NCBI RefSeq assembly: GCF_014195655.1 | Contig: NZ_JACICD010000001.1 | Span: 720,682 to 784,681 of the forward strand | Length of the DNA: 64,000 nt | DNA from: Ancylobacter tetraedralis | GTDB lineage: Bacteria; Pseudomonadota; Alphaproteobacteria; Rhizobiales; Xanthobacteraceae | Reading direction: 5' to 3' | In this document: positions 34,263 through 42,125 of the stretch, one piece after another | Layout: each line of letters opens with the position of its first letter | How positions within the stretch are numbered: the first letter of the stretch is position 1 | The notes under the pieces: generated by a model | The model's input: the letters and a program-made list of their open reading frames with translations, nothing else | The model's database searches: none | Told to the model about the DNA's origin: nothing | Made by a program: the position numbers and the translations under genes

Positions 34263-34369
34263 GCGTGACTACGGCTTGAGCATGAGCGACCGACGCACTA
34301 GCTTGAGTGCCAACGGGGTCTCACGGGGCGCTCGCGTCAAAAACCCTCAACTCTCCCAAGGAGAACAGG

Positions 34370-35479
34370 ATGTCTCGCCTGCTCACGACAATTGCGGCCG
34401 GTCTGCTGGCGGCGCTGGCGATCGCGCCGGCATCCGCGCAGGACAAGGTCGTGAACGTCTATAACTGGTCCGACTATATCGACGAGTCGGTGCTGGAGGC
34501 GTTCACCAAGGAAACCGGCATCAAGGTTCGCTACGACGTTTTCGATTCCAACGAGGTGCTGGAAACCAAGCTGCTCGGCGGCAAGACAGGCTATGATGTC
34601 GTCGTCCCCACCGGCTCCTTCCTGCAGCGCCAGATCCAGGCCGGCGTTTTCCTGCCGCTCGACAAGGCGAAGCTGCCGAACATCACGTCCCAGTGGCCGG
34701 TGATTTCCGAGCGCCTCGCGGTCTACGACCCCGGAAACAAGTTCGCCGTCAACTACATGTGGGGCACGACCGGCATCGGCATCAATGTCGACAAGGTCAA
34801 GGAGCGCCTCGGCGACATACCGCTCGACACCTGGGACATCATCTTCAAGCCGGAGATCCTCGGCAAGCTGAAGGATTGCGGCGTCTACATGCTCGACGGG
34901 CCGGAGGAGATCATCCCCACCGCGCTGCGCTATCTCGGCAAGGATCCGAACTCCAAGGAGCCCGCCGACATCCAGGAAGCGGGCAAGCTGCTCGCCACGA
35001 TCCGTCCCTTCGTGAAAAAGTTCGATTCGTCGGGCTACATCAACGCGCTGGCCGGGGGTGACATCTGCATTGCCACCGGCTGGTCCGGCGACATTTTCCA
35101 GGCGAAGGCCCGCGCCGAGGAAGCCGCCGAAAAGACCGGAAAGCCGCCGGTCAAGGTCGAATACATCCTCCCCAAGGAGGGCGCGCTCATGTGGTTCGAC
35201 AATTTCGCCATTCCGAAGGATGCGCCCCACCCGGACGAGGCGCTGGCCTTCATCAACTACATGATGAAGCCCGAGGTTGCGGCGAAGAACTCGAACTATA
35301 TTTCCTATGCCAGCGGCAGCCTCGGCGCCCAGCAGTTCATCGACAAGGCCATCCTCGACAACCCGTCGATCTACCCGACGCCGGAAACGCTGGCCAAGCT
35401 GTTCACCGTCACCACCTATCCGCAGAAGGTGCAGCGCGTCGTCACCCGCACCTGGAGCGACTTCAAGCGCGGCAAATAG
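34370..35479 (+). CDS. potF: Polyamine ABC transporter periplasmic binding protein (PotF-like)
   Basis: 369 residues with signal peptide (residues 1-23, ending ASAQ). Mature N-terminus KVVNVYNWSDYIDESVLEAFTKETGIKVRYDVFDSNEVLETKLLGGKTGYDVVVPTGSFLQRQ is diagnostic for PotF/SpuD; GDICIATGWSGDIFQAKARAEE and KEGALMWFDNFAIPKDAPHPDEALAFINYM continue the match. The W in NWSDYID and W in TGWSGD contribute to the putrescine pocket in PotF. AAGGAG precedes the ATG. The permease and ATPase genes are not adjacent; a terminator follows, so the protein must use a transporter encoded elsewhere. Confidence 0.92.
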   Translation: MSRLLTTIAAGLLAALAIAPASAQDKVVNVYNWSDYIDESVLEAFTKETGIKVRYDVFDSNEVLETKLLGGKTGYDVVVPTGSFLQRQIQAGVFLPLDKAKLPNITSQWPVISERLAVYDPGNKFAVNYMWGTTGIGINVDKVKERLGDIPLDTWDIIFKPEILGKLKDCGVYMLDGPEEIIPTALRYLGKDPNSKEPADIQEAGKLLATIRPFVKKFDSSGYINALAGGDICIATGWSGDIFQAKARAEEAAEKTGKPPVKVEYILPKEGALMWFDNFAIPKDAPHPDEALAFINYMMKPEVAAKNSNYISYASGSLGAQQFIDKAILDNPSIYPTPETLAKLFTVTTYPQKVQRVVTRTWSDFKRGK

Positions 35480-35505
35480 GCCGGTCTCCTGCGCCGATGA
35501 CCTGA

Positions 35506-35536
35506 AAAAGGCGCCCGGTGGTCCCGGGCGCCTTTT
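35506..35536. terminator. Strong bidirectional intrinsic terminator after potF
   Basis: AAAAGGCGCCCGG (35506-35518) pairs with CCGGGCGCCTTTT (35524-35536), a 13-bp stem with a 5-base loop. On the plus strand it is followed by GCTTTTT. On the minus strand the A-run becomes TTTTT, so it can also end the lpxXL operon. Confidence 0.9.
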
Positions 35537-35575
35537 GCTTTTTCGAACGGATCACCGAGTGTCGGGGTGGCGCCT

Positions 35576-36508
35576 TCAGTATCCCGCGCCGAGATGGCGC
35601 CAGCGGCGGTAGAACCACGTCCACTGCTCGGGATGCTCGCGAATCCAGCCCTCGACCACCGAGGTGATCATCTGCATCGAGCCGTTGACGTCGATCTTGC
35701 CGCCCGCGTCGCGCGGCAGGTTGAGCGGAGGTGTGCACTGGATGCGGAAGCGTCCGCCCGGCAGGCGGATGACCCGCACGCCGTGCACCGGGCACTCATA
35801 GAGCCGCGCCAGCCGGGCGATGGTCGGGTTCACCGGGCAGGGGTGGCCGAAGAAATCCACCATCGGCCCGCCGGGCCGCGACTGGTCCACCAGAATGCCG
35901 AGATGCTTGCCCTGGTCCAGCACGGTGGCGAGTTCGAACACCGCGACATGCGAGGCGGCGACGAGGTTTCCCATTACCTTGCTGCGCGCCGCGAACAGCA
36001 GGTCGGCGAGGAAGGTATTGTCCGGCGCGCGGAACAGCACGGCGCTGTCGAGCCCCTGCGCGGCGGCGGCGATGGCGGGCAGTTCCCAATTGGCGAGATG
36101 GGCGGTGAAAACCAGCGCCGGCTTGCCGTCGATCCGCATGGCGACGAAGTTCGAGCCGCCCGAAACCTCGATCCGGCTCTTGGCCGGCTCCCACATATTG
36201 TATTGCCAGATGCGATCGAGATGGACGAACTCGCCCGCCATGCGGCCGAGATTGTCCCACATGCCGATGGCGATCGCCTCGCGCTCGGCATCGCTTTTCT
36301 CGGGATAGGCGAGGCGCAGATTGCGCAGCGCCGCCTTGTGCACGCGCGTGTGCCGGCCGATGGCCCGCGCCCAGAAGCTGCCGACCCAGGCGGAAAACTG
36401 CGGCGGCTGCAGGCGCAGCAGACGCATGATGGTCCACACGCCCGCGGAGAGGAGGCCGTCGCGCAGCCGCGTCGGCCAGGGCGGGGTGTGCTCGTTCAAG
36501 GATGTCAT
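35576..36508 (-). CDS. lpxXL: Lipid A very-long-chain acyltransferase (LpxXL, LpxL/HtrB family)
   Basis: 310 residues, inner-membrane associated. Member of the LpxL/LpxM late-acyltransferase family: catalytic H-x4-E in VFTAHLANWELPAIA, IGMWDNLGRMAGEF upstream, the LVDQSRPGGPMVDFFGHPCPVNP block and the C-terminal YRRWRH. In rhizobia the last gene of this cluster, lpxXL, transfers the 27-hydroxyoctacosanoyl chain from AcpXL to lipid A. Position as the final gene of the acpXL cluster supports that role. It overlaps nothing and ends 40 bp from a strong terminator. Confidence 0.9.
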   Translation of the reverse strand: MTSLNEHTPPWPTRLRDGLLSAGVWTIMRLLRLQPPQFSAWVGSFWARAIGRHTRVHKAALRNLRLAYPEKSDAEREAIAIGMWDNLGRMAGEFVHLDRIWQYNMWEPAKSRIEVSGGSNFVAMRIDGKPALVFTAHLANWELPAIAAAAQGLDSAVLFRAPDNTFLADLLFAARSKVMGNLVAASHVAVFELATVLDQGKHLGILVDQSRPGGPMVDFFGHPCPVNPTIARLARLYECPVHGVRVIRLPGGRFRIQCTPPLNLPRDAGGKIDVNGSMQMITSVVEGWIREHPEQWTWFYRRWRHLGAGY

Positions 36509-36536
36509 TCCATCAGGTATCGGCGGTGGTCCGGCG

Positions 36537-37559
36537 TCAGAAGGTGATGACCACCTTGCCGAACACGCGGCGGGTTTCCAGCCGCTCCAGACCGGCGCCG
36601 AAATCCTCCAGCGGATACTGCGAATCGATCACCGGCAGCACGCCGCGCTCCATGCGCGTCAGCCCGTCGGCAATCGCGCGGATGGGCGCGCCGAACGAGC
36701 CGATGAGGCGATACTGGCGCTGGAACAGCTGCATGAGGTTCATGTTCACCGACACGCCCGAGGTCGAGCCGCAGGTGACCAGACGCCCGCCGCGCCGCAT
36801 GGACAGCAGCGAACCGTTCCAGGTCTCGACGCCGACATGCTCGAACACGACGTCGACGCCCTTCTTCTTGGTGATCTTGCGCACTTCGTGCTCGAAGCGG
36901 TCGGTGCGGTAGTTGATGGCGTGGTCGGCGCCGAGCGCCAGCGCCTTGGCGCATTTCTCGTCATCGCCCGCGGTGGTGATGACCGTGCAGCCGATTTCCT
37001 TGGCCATGCGGATCGCCACCGTGCCGATGCCCGATCCGGCCGCGTGCACGAGGATGGTTTCGCCCGGCTCCAGCTTGGCATTGTCGAACAGCATGTGCTC
37101 GACGGTGGAGAACGTGACCGGCGCGGTCGCCGCGTCCACCCAGGAAATCCCCTCCGGGATCGGCACGCACAGGCGGTCCTTGATGTTGAGCCTGTCGCGG
37201 GCGAAGCCGTCGACATGGAAGCCCATCACGCCGGCGACTTCCTCGCAGAGATTGTCGCGGCCGGATTTGCACATGCGGCACTGGCCGCAGGTCAGCGCGC
37301 CATACATGGCGACCTTGGAGCCCGGCTTGAAGCGCGTCACGCCCTCGCCGGTGGCGATCACCTCGCCGACAGCCTCGGCGCCGACGACCAGCGGCATCTT
37401 GCGCTTGGCGAAGGCCATGCCGCGCCAGCCCCACACGTCGATATGATTCAGCGCCAGGGCCTTGATGCTTACCTGCACCTCGCCGGGGGCCGGGGCATCC
37501 GGCTCGGGCAGGTCGACCAGGGTCAGTTCTCGGTCGGATACGAGTTGAAGCGCGCGCAT
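36537..37559 (-). CDS. Zinc-binding dehydrogenase of the VLCFA cluster (enoyl reductase candidate)
   Basis: 340-residue MDR protein. VSIKALALNHIDVWGWRG, VVGAEAVGEVIATG and the structural-zinc cysteine cluster CGQCRMCKSGRDNLC are present; the Rossmann motif is ILVHAAGSGIGTVAIRMAKEIG. Orthologous genes in rhizobial VLCFA clusters (adhXL/fabXL region) are thought to supply the enoyl-ACP reductase step of elongation. ATG 37559 has GGAG before it; a TTG at 37565 is in frame. Located 28 bp upstream of lpxXL. The reductase role is inference from context. Confidence 0.85.
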   Translation of the reverse strand: MRALQLVSDRELTLVDLPEPDAPAPGEVQVSIKALALNHIDVWGWRGMAFAKRKMPLVVGAEAVGEVIATGEGVTRFKPGSKVAMYGALTCGQCRMCKSGRDNLCEEVAGVMGFHVDGFARDRLNIKDRLCVPIPEGISWVDAATAPVTFSTVEHMLFDNAKLEPGETILVHAAGSGIGTVAIRMAKEIGCTVITTAGDDEKCAKALALGADHAINYRTDRFEHEVRKITKKKGVDVVFEHVGVETWNGSLLSMRRGGRLVTCGSTSGVSVNMNLMQLFQRQYRLIGSFGAPIRAIADGLTRMERGVLPVIDSQYPLEDFGAGLERLETRRVFGKVVITF

Positions 37560-37664
37560 GGACAACTCCGGGACATCATCGGCTGCGGCCGGCCCCCAAT
37601 CAAAACGTGGAGGCGGGGATGAAAGCGGCGAGGCCGCGTGAAAAGACGAGCGTGATTAACGAAC

Positions 37665-38423
37665 TCAACGCTGAATGGCTAGTGCGGCGGTAAGCCCGCC
37701 GTCGACCGGCAGCGTCGTGCCGGTGATGTAGGACGCGCCGGGGGAGGCGAGAAAGGCAACGAGGGCGCCGACATCGGCCGGGGCCGCGAAACGCCCGGCC
37801 GGGATCTGCTTCTCGACATTGGCGCGGTAGGCGGCATAGGGCACCAGCATCGCCGTGTCGACGAAGCCGGGGGCCACCACGTTCACCGTCACGCCGCGGC
37901 GCGCGGATTCGATGGCCAGCGTGCGGCAATAGCCCGCCAGCGCCGCCTTGGAGCCGGCATAGATGGCGTTGCCGGCATTGGCGACTTCCGCCGCGATCGA
38001 GCCGATGGCGATGATCCGGCCGGTGCGGGCGCGGGTCATCGGTCGCACCAGCGCGCCGACCAGCTTGACGAAAGACCAGTAATTGACCTGCATCAGCTGC
38101 TCGGCCTTCGTCTGGTCGACCATGACGGCCAGCGTGTCATAGCTCATGCCGGCATTGTGGACGAAGCCGTAATAGGTCGGCTCCTCCGCCAACTGGGCGG
38201 CGAACGTTTCCACCGCCGCCTTGTCGGCGAGGTCGAGCGAACGCGCTTCGAGCACCGCGTCGGGCTTCTCGGCGTGGATGTCCGCGATCAGCGCCTGCGC
38301 TTCCGCGGAGGCCGTGCGGACAGTGAACACCACCTCGAAGCCGGCGAGCGCCAGCGACCGCACGATCGCCGCGCCAACCCCGCGGCCGCCGCCGGTTACG
38401 AGAACACGCTGGGTCATCGACAT
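37665..38423 (-). CDS. SDR-family 3-oxoacyl-ACP reductase-like protein of the VLCFA cluster
   Basis: 252 residues. Rossmann VTGGGRGVGAAIVR, NAGMS, catalytic Ser in IAIGSIAAEVANAGNA, YAGSK with Tyr and Lys, and the C-terminal GTTLPVDGGLTAAL typical of FabG-like enzymes. It probably reduces the 3-oxo group after each condensation on AcpXL. The classical rhizobial cluster (acpXL-fabZ-fabF2-fabF1-adh-lpxXL) does not always contain this gene; here it lies between fabF1 and the dehydrogenase with 115- and 105-bp gaps. Start ATG 38423 follows GGAAAGG. Confidence 0.85.
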   Translation of the reverse strand: MSMTQRVLVTGGGRGVGAAIVRSLALAGFEVVFTVRTASAEAQALIADIHAEKPDAVLEARSLDLADKAAVETFAAQLAEEPTYYGFVHNAGMSYDTLAVMVDQTKAEQLMQVNYWSFVKLVGALVRPMTRARTGRIIAIGSIAAEVANAGNAIYAGSKAALAGYCRTLAIESARRGVTVNVVAPGFVDTAMLVPYAAYRANVEKQIPAGRFAAPADVGALVAFLASPGASYITGTTLPVDGGLTAALAIQR

Positions 38424-38484
38424 GGACCTTTCCGGATCTCTTCGCGAGGGCGCCGCGCAAGAAGCGCTCGGCTATGGGGAGGAT

Positions 38485-38509
38485 GAGGGCCGGAAGGATC
38501 CCGGCCCTC
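38485..38509. terminator. Hairpin between fabF1XL and the SDR gene
   Basis: GAGGGCCGG (38485-38493) and CCGGCCCTC (38501-38509) form a perfect 9-bp stem, loop 7. No T-run follows on the minus strand. It lies inside the cluster, so it may tune read-through or protect the mRNA rather than end the transcript. Confidence 0.5.
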
Positions 38510-38538
38510 TCGGACTGCCGTGGACGAACGCGAACGCC

Positions 38539-39819
38539 TCAGGCCGGCTCGCCGGTGAGCAACAGGCACACATTCTGCCCGCCGAAACCGAACGAGTTGG
38601 ACATGACCCGGTTCACCTGCGTGTCGCGGGCGACATTGGGCACCACGTCGAGCGGGATGGCCGGGTCCGGGATTTCATAGTTGATGGTCGGCGGAATGCG
38701 GCCATTGCGGATGGTCAGCAGCGAGATCACCGCCTCGATCGCCGCGGCAGCGGTCAGCGTATGGCCGATCATCGACTTGTTGGAGGACAGCGGAATGCTG
38801 CCGATCCGCTCGCCGAACACCGCGCTCATGCCGGTGAACTCCATGCGGTCGTTCTCCGGCGTCGAGGTGCCGTGGGCATTGATGTAGTCGATGTCGTCGG
38901 GTGTCACCCCGGCATCGGCCAGGGCGGCCCGCATGCAGCCGATCACCGGCTTGGCATCCGGCGACGAGCGGGTGCGGTGGAAGCTGTCGGCCATCTCGCC
39001 CACGCCTTCCAGCACGCCGATGATCTCGGCGCCGCGCGCCATCGCGTGTTCCAGGCTCTCCAGCACCAGGGCGCCGGCGCCCTCGGCAATGATGAAGCCG
39101 TCGCGATTCTTGGAGAAGGGGCGCGATGCCGCTTCGGGGTTCTCGTTATTGGTCGAGAGCGCGGAGAGCAGCGAGAAGCGGATAAGCGCCTCCGCCGTCA
39201 CCGAGCCGTCGGTGGCGATGGACAGCGCCGCCTCGCAATCGCCGCGCCGGATCGCCTCGATGCCGAGCTGGATCGAGGTGTTGCCCGACGCGCAGGCCGT
39301 CGACAGCGAGATCGGCTGGCCACGCGTGCCGAACTTGTCGGCGAGGTGATCGGCGATCGAGCCATAGAGGAAGCGCTCGTGCCACGCCTCGTGCGTGCCG
39401 GCCTCGGCCGCGCGCAGCAGGTCGTCATAGGTGATCGGGCCGTTGGCGGCCGATTCCTGGGCGAGCACGCGGCGCTGCGGCCACTCGATCTCGATCGGGG
39501 GCACCGCGCAGAACAGCGGCCCGGGGAAATTGCCCTTCGAGCCGATGCCGGATTCCGCGATGGCCTCGGCCGCCGCGAGAGAGGCCAGTTCCTCGGAGAG
39601 ATCGGGCGCCGAACGCCCGCTCTCGGCGAGGAAATCCACCGTGCCGGCAATGGTGGTGCGCAGCCCGTCAATCGGAAAGCGGGTGATGCGGTGGATGCCG
39701 GACTTGCCGGCGATCAGTTTCGCCCAATTGTCCTGCTTGCCCTGACCCAGCGATGTCACCATCCCCGCGCCGGTGACAACGACAATCGGACGGCCTGCCT
39801 TGTCGGTATAGGAAGCCAT
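38539..39819 (-). CDS. fabF1XL: Beta-ketoacyl-ACP synthase of the VLCFA cluster (catalytic subunit)
   Basis: 426 residues, KAS II fold. The full catalytic triad is visible: Cys176 in LSTACASGNTS, His316 in INAHGTSTPEND, His353 in NKSMIGHTLTAAAAIEA. The C-terminal NRVMSNSFGFGGQN is the usual thiolase-fold end. It would catalyse the decarboxylative condensation that elongates acyl chains on AcpXL. Strong GAGGAG before the ATG. Adjacent to a second KAS-like gene lacking the triad, so the two may act as a heterodimer. Confidence 0.92.
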   Translation of the reverse strand: MASYTDKAGRPIVVVTGAGMVTSLGQGKQDNWAKLIAGKSGIHRITRFPIDGLRTTIAGTVDFLAESGRSAPDLSEELASLAAAEAIAESGIGSKGNFPGPLFCAVPPIEIEWPQRRVLAQESAANGPITYDDLLRAAEAGTHEAWHERFLYGSIADHLADKFGTRGQPISLSTACASGNTSIQLGIEAIRRGDCEAALSIATDGSVTAEALIRFSLLSALSTNNENPEAASRPFSKNRDGFIIAEGAGALVLESLEHAMARGAEIIGVLEGVGEMADSFHRTRSSPDAKPVIGCMRAALADAGVTPDDIDYINAHGTSTPENDRMEFTGMSAVFGERIGSIPLSSNKSMIGHTLTAAAAIEAVISLLTIRNGRIPPTINYEIPDPAIPLDVVPNVARDTQVNRVMSNSFGFGGQNVCLLLTGEPA

Positions 39820-39858
39820 TATCTGCTCCTCGGGAGCGATGCGCTCCCGCCTTTTGGG

Positions 39859-41043
39859 TCAGTCGACGCGCTCAACCAGAGCCACGCCTTCCCCCCGCCA
39901 ATGCCCCACTCCGGTAACGATAGCGCGCGTCAGCGTGCCCTCGAAAGCTTCTTCCAGCGTCTCGCCTTCCAGCGGCGCGAACAGCTTTCCCTTGGAGACG
40001 GCCAGTGCCGCGAGCGCCAGGGCGACGGGCATCTGCGCTTCCAGGCTGTGGCCGACACGGTCGGTCACGGAGCGAACCGGCAGGCCGGACCGGCTGATAG
40101 CCGCAACCTCGGCCGATGTCGGCTCGGGAGCGCCGCAGGCCGCGGAGAGGATCGCGGTGCCCTCGCTCACATCGCCCTTCGCCGTACGGATCATCTCGTC
40201 GACGAGCGCCTCGATGGCGCCGGGCTCGCCGCGCTTGGCACGCTCCGACCACACGCCCGAGAGCTTGGCGATCGGCTTGGCGCCGCGCGCCATGGCGTGC
40301 TCGGGCGATTCCAGCACCAGGAACGCCCCGGCCGAGCCGGTCGGCACGCCCTTCGGGTCCGCCAGAACCGGGGCCCAGGGGGAGTGCAGCGCGACACTCT
40401 TCAGCGCGAACAGCAGCAGCATGTCGCGCCGCTCGGCATTGTAGGCGCCGCCCACGAGGGCGATTTCGCTCGTGCCTGCCGCAATGCGCGACCAGCCGAT
40501 GCGGACCGCGTCGGTACCCGAACTCTCTTCGCCCATGAAGGTGCGGGAGGAACCGGTAACGCCATGCACGATCGAGATGTTGCCGGCCAGCAGGTTGGAC
40601 AGCTGGGCGAGGAACAGCGTCGGCCGCAGGTTGGACTGCAACTGTTCGCTGAGGAAGACCTCAGGGTTGGGCTGCTTCTCGATATCGGTGAGGATGGCGC
40701 CGTCGACCGTCTGGTCGCGCTCGCCGCCGCCCGCCGCGACAACCATGTCGGTGGTCGCGAGAACTTCCTTGTTCCCCTTCAGGCCTGCCGAATCCAGCGC
40801 AAGCCCGGCCGCATACGTGCCGATACGCTGCCACGGCTCCATCTGCCGCTGGTCGCCGCGCTTGGGGATCTGCTGGTCGAAGTCGATCTTCGCCAGCGGA
40901 TGCAGAACGTAGGGAGCATACGTGGTCTCGTCCACCGCCGGCTTGGCCGGTGTGGAGAGCGCAGTCCAATGAGCTTCCAGACCTTCACCGAGCGAAGAAA
41001 CAAGCCCGATGCCGGTAATCCAGACGTCACGACGGTCAGACAT
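39859..41043 (-). CDS. fabF2XL: Beta-ketoacyl synthase-like protein lacking catalytic Cys (chain-length-factor-like)
   Basis: 394 residues, KAS fold: MSDRRDVWITGIGLVSSLGEG at the start, DRVGHSLEAQMPVALALAALAVSKG near the end. At the nucleophile loop the sequence is NISIVHGVTGSSRTFMGEES with no cysteine (Gly161 at that place), and the first His loop reads SAACGAPEPTSAE, so His is replaced. Only the second His is kept. The pattern recalls the chain-length factor of type II polyketide synthases, a non-condensing partner. Start ATG 41043 overlaps the fabZ stop by 8 bp; the stop of this gene is 39 bp from fabF1XL. Confidence 0.88.
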   Translation of the reverse strand: MSDRRDVWITGIGLVSSLGEGLEAHWTALSTPAKPAVDETTYAPYVLHPLAKIDFDQQIPKRGDQRQMEPWQRIGTYAAGLALDSAGLKGNKEVLATTDMVVAAGGGERDQTVDGAILTDIEKQPNPEVFLSEQLQSNLRPTLFLAQLSNLLAGNISIVHGVTGSSRTFMGEESSGTDAVRIGWSRIAAGTSEIALVGGAYNAERRDMLLLFALKSVALHSPWAPVLADPKGVPTGSAGAFLVLESPEHAMARGAKPIAKLSGVWSERAKRGEPGAIEALVDEMIRTAKGDVSEGTAILSAACGAPEPTSAEVAAISRSGLPVRSVTDRVGHSLEAQMPVALALAALAVSKGKLFAPLEGETLEEAFEGTLTRAIVTGVGHWRGEGVALVERVD

Positions 41044-41536
41044 GCGATAGATTTCCCGAGGACGCCGGCGCTGCTGCCTCGCCCATCGGCATGCCGATGC
41101 GTTCGGCGGTGGACAGCAGATACCCACGCAGTTCCGGCGCCGGGAACGGCATGGTCTTTAGCGTGATGTCAGCGTTGCAGACGAGCTTGCCGTCGACCCG
41201 CCCTTCTGCCTTCAGCCGGCCATAGCCGGAACCGTCATGCTCCAGGCGCGCATCGACGACGATGACCTGGCCCGGCGTCACGAAGGTGCGCAACTTGCCC
41301 TTGTCGACCGAGGCAAGAAACGCCATTCGGTCGTAATTGTGCAGGCGCAGCAACAACATGCCACAGCTTTGGGCCATGATCTCGAAGAGCAGGACGCCCG
41401 GAAGCAGGGGGTGTCCCGGGAAATGGCCCTCGAAAATGGGGCTCTCCTCGGGAACCGTATTTGCGGTTTTCAAGGTGCGGGCGTCGAGATCGAGCGCCAG
41501 CACCTTGTCGATCATCTGAAAATATTCGAGCCGCAT
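41036..41536 (-). CDS. fabZXL: FabZ-like 3-hydroxyacyl-ACP dehydratase of the VLCFA cluster
   Basis: 166 residues, hot-dog fold. Catalytic His and Glu lie in FEGHFPGHPLLPGVLLFEIMAQSCGMLLL, equivalent to the FabZ HFPGxPxMPGVLxxE motif. The protein would remove water from 3-hydroxyacyl-AcpXL during elongation. It is longer at the C-terminus than housekeeping FabZ, with a tail PAPELRGYLLSTAERIGMPMGEAAAP. Translational overlap with the following KAS-like gene (ATGTCTGA) shows tight coupling; acpXL lies 35 bp upstream. Confidence 0.92.
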   Translation of the reverse strand: MRLEYFQMIDKVLALDLDARTLKTANTVPEESPIFEGHFPGHPLLPGVLLFEIMAQSCGMLLLRLHNYDRMAFLASVDKGKLRTFVTPGQVIVVDARLEHDGSGYGRLKAEGRVDGKLVCNADITLKTMPFPAPELRGYLLSTAERIGMPMGEAAAPASSGNLSHV

Positions 41537-41571
41537 TGCTGCGCTCTGCCCCCCCGCTATTATTTCAGTCG

Positions 41572-41853
41572 TCAGGCGGTCTTGGCGGCAATCAGCTCGT
41601 CAATACGCGCGCACAGGTTCTTGAGCACGAAATACTGCTCGGTCGTGGCCTTGCCTTCGTTCACTTCCTGCGTCCAGCTCTCGAGCGGAAGCTTGATGCC
41701 GAATGCCTTGTCGATCGCGAAAGCGATATCCAGGAAGTCCAGGCTGTCGATGCCAAGATCATCGATCGCGTGGCTTTCTTCGGTGATGTTCTCGCGCGGA
41801 ATATCGCACGTTTCGGCAATGATGTTGGCGACGGCATCGAACGTTGTCGACAT
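41572..41853 (-). CDS. acpXL: Acyl carrier protein AcpXL for very-long-chain fatty acid
   Basis: 93 residues, acidic. The 4'-phosphopantetheine serine is Ser37 in [37 protein letters not shown]. Length (longer than ordinary ACP) and the C-terminal [19 protein letters not shown] match AcpXL of rhizobia and Brucella, the carrier for 27-hydroxyoctacosanoate in lipid A. ATG 41853 follows AGAGGCA. First gene of the minus-strand cluster, so the promoter lies in the 272-bp gap toward the macroglobulin gene. Confidence 0.95.
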   Translation of the reverse strand: MSTTFDAVANIIAETCDIPRENITEESHAIDDLGIDSLDFLDIAFAIDKAFGIKLPLESWTQEVNEGKATTEQYFVLKNLCARIDELIAAKTA

Positions 41854-42004
41854 GAAATGCCTCTGATATCGGCGGCCGCCCTGGCCCCGGTTGAATTGGA
41901 AATCCTCCGCGGCTCCCGCGCCGGCAGGCTCGCAATGGATGAGGGCCGGTATACCTAAGCATGATGAGCTATTCAATGCCGGGGGAATCGCAATCCTCGG
42001 CTGT

Positions 42005-42031
42005 GTGGCAAAAGTGCCGCGACTTTGCCAC
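42005..42031. promoter_or_regulatory. Inverted repeat in the acpXL/macroglobulin divergent gap
   Basis: GTGGCAAA (42005-42012) pairs with TTTGCCAC (42024-42031) around 11 bases, in the region that must hold both divergent promoters. It could serve as an operator for either side. It lies 95 bp before the macroglobulin ATG and about 150 bp before acpXL. Confidence 0.45.
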
Positions 42032-42125
42032 TATCAGGCCCCCTTTCCATGCGTCATGACTCCATGCGGGAATCCGTCCTATTGTGGCGGCTCCGGTCTG
42101 GCCGGTCGTTCTCGGGATAGGTGCC

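Noticed and set aside
38221..41166. 981-codon plus-strand frame across the VLCFA cluster
   Set aside because: Shadow of the minus-strand SDR and KAS genes; no ribosome site and low-complexity product.
42005..42031. Possible sigma-54 promoter in the acpXL/macroglobulin gap
   Set aside because: GG-N10-GC spacing occurs on both strands of the palindrome but the -12 element lacks the TTGC core.
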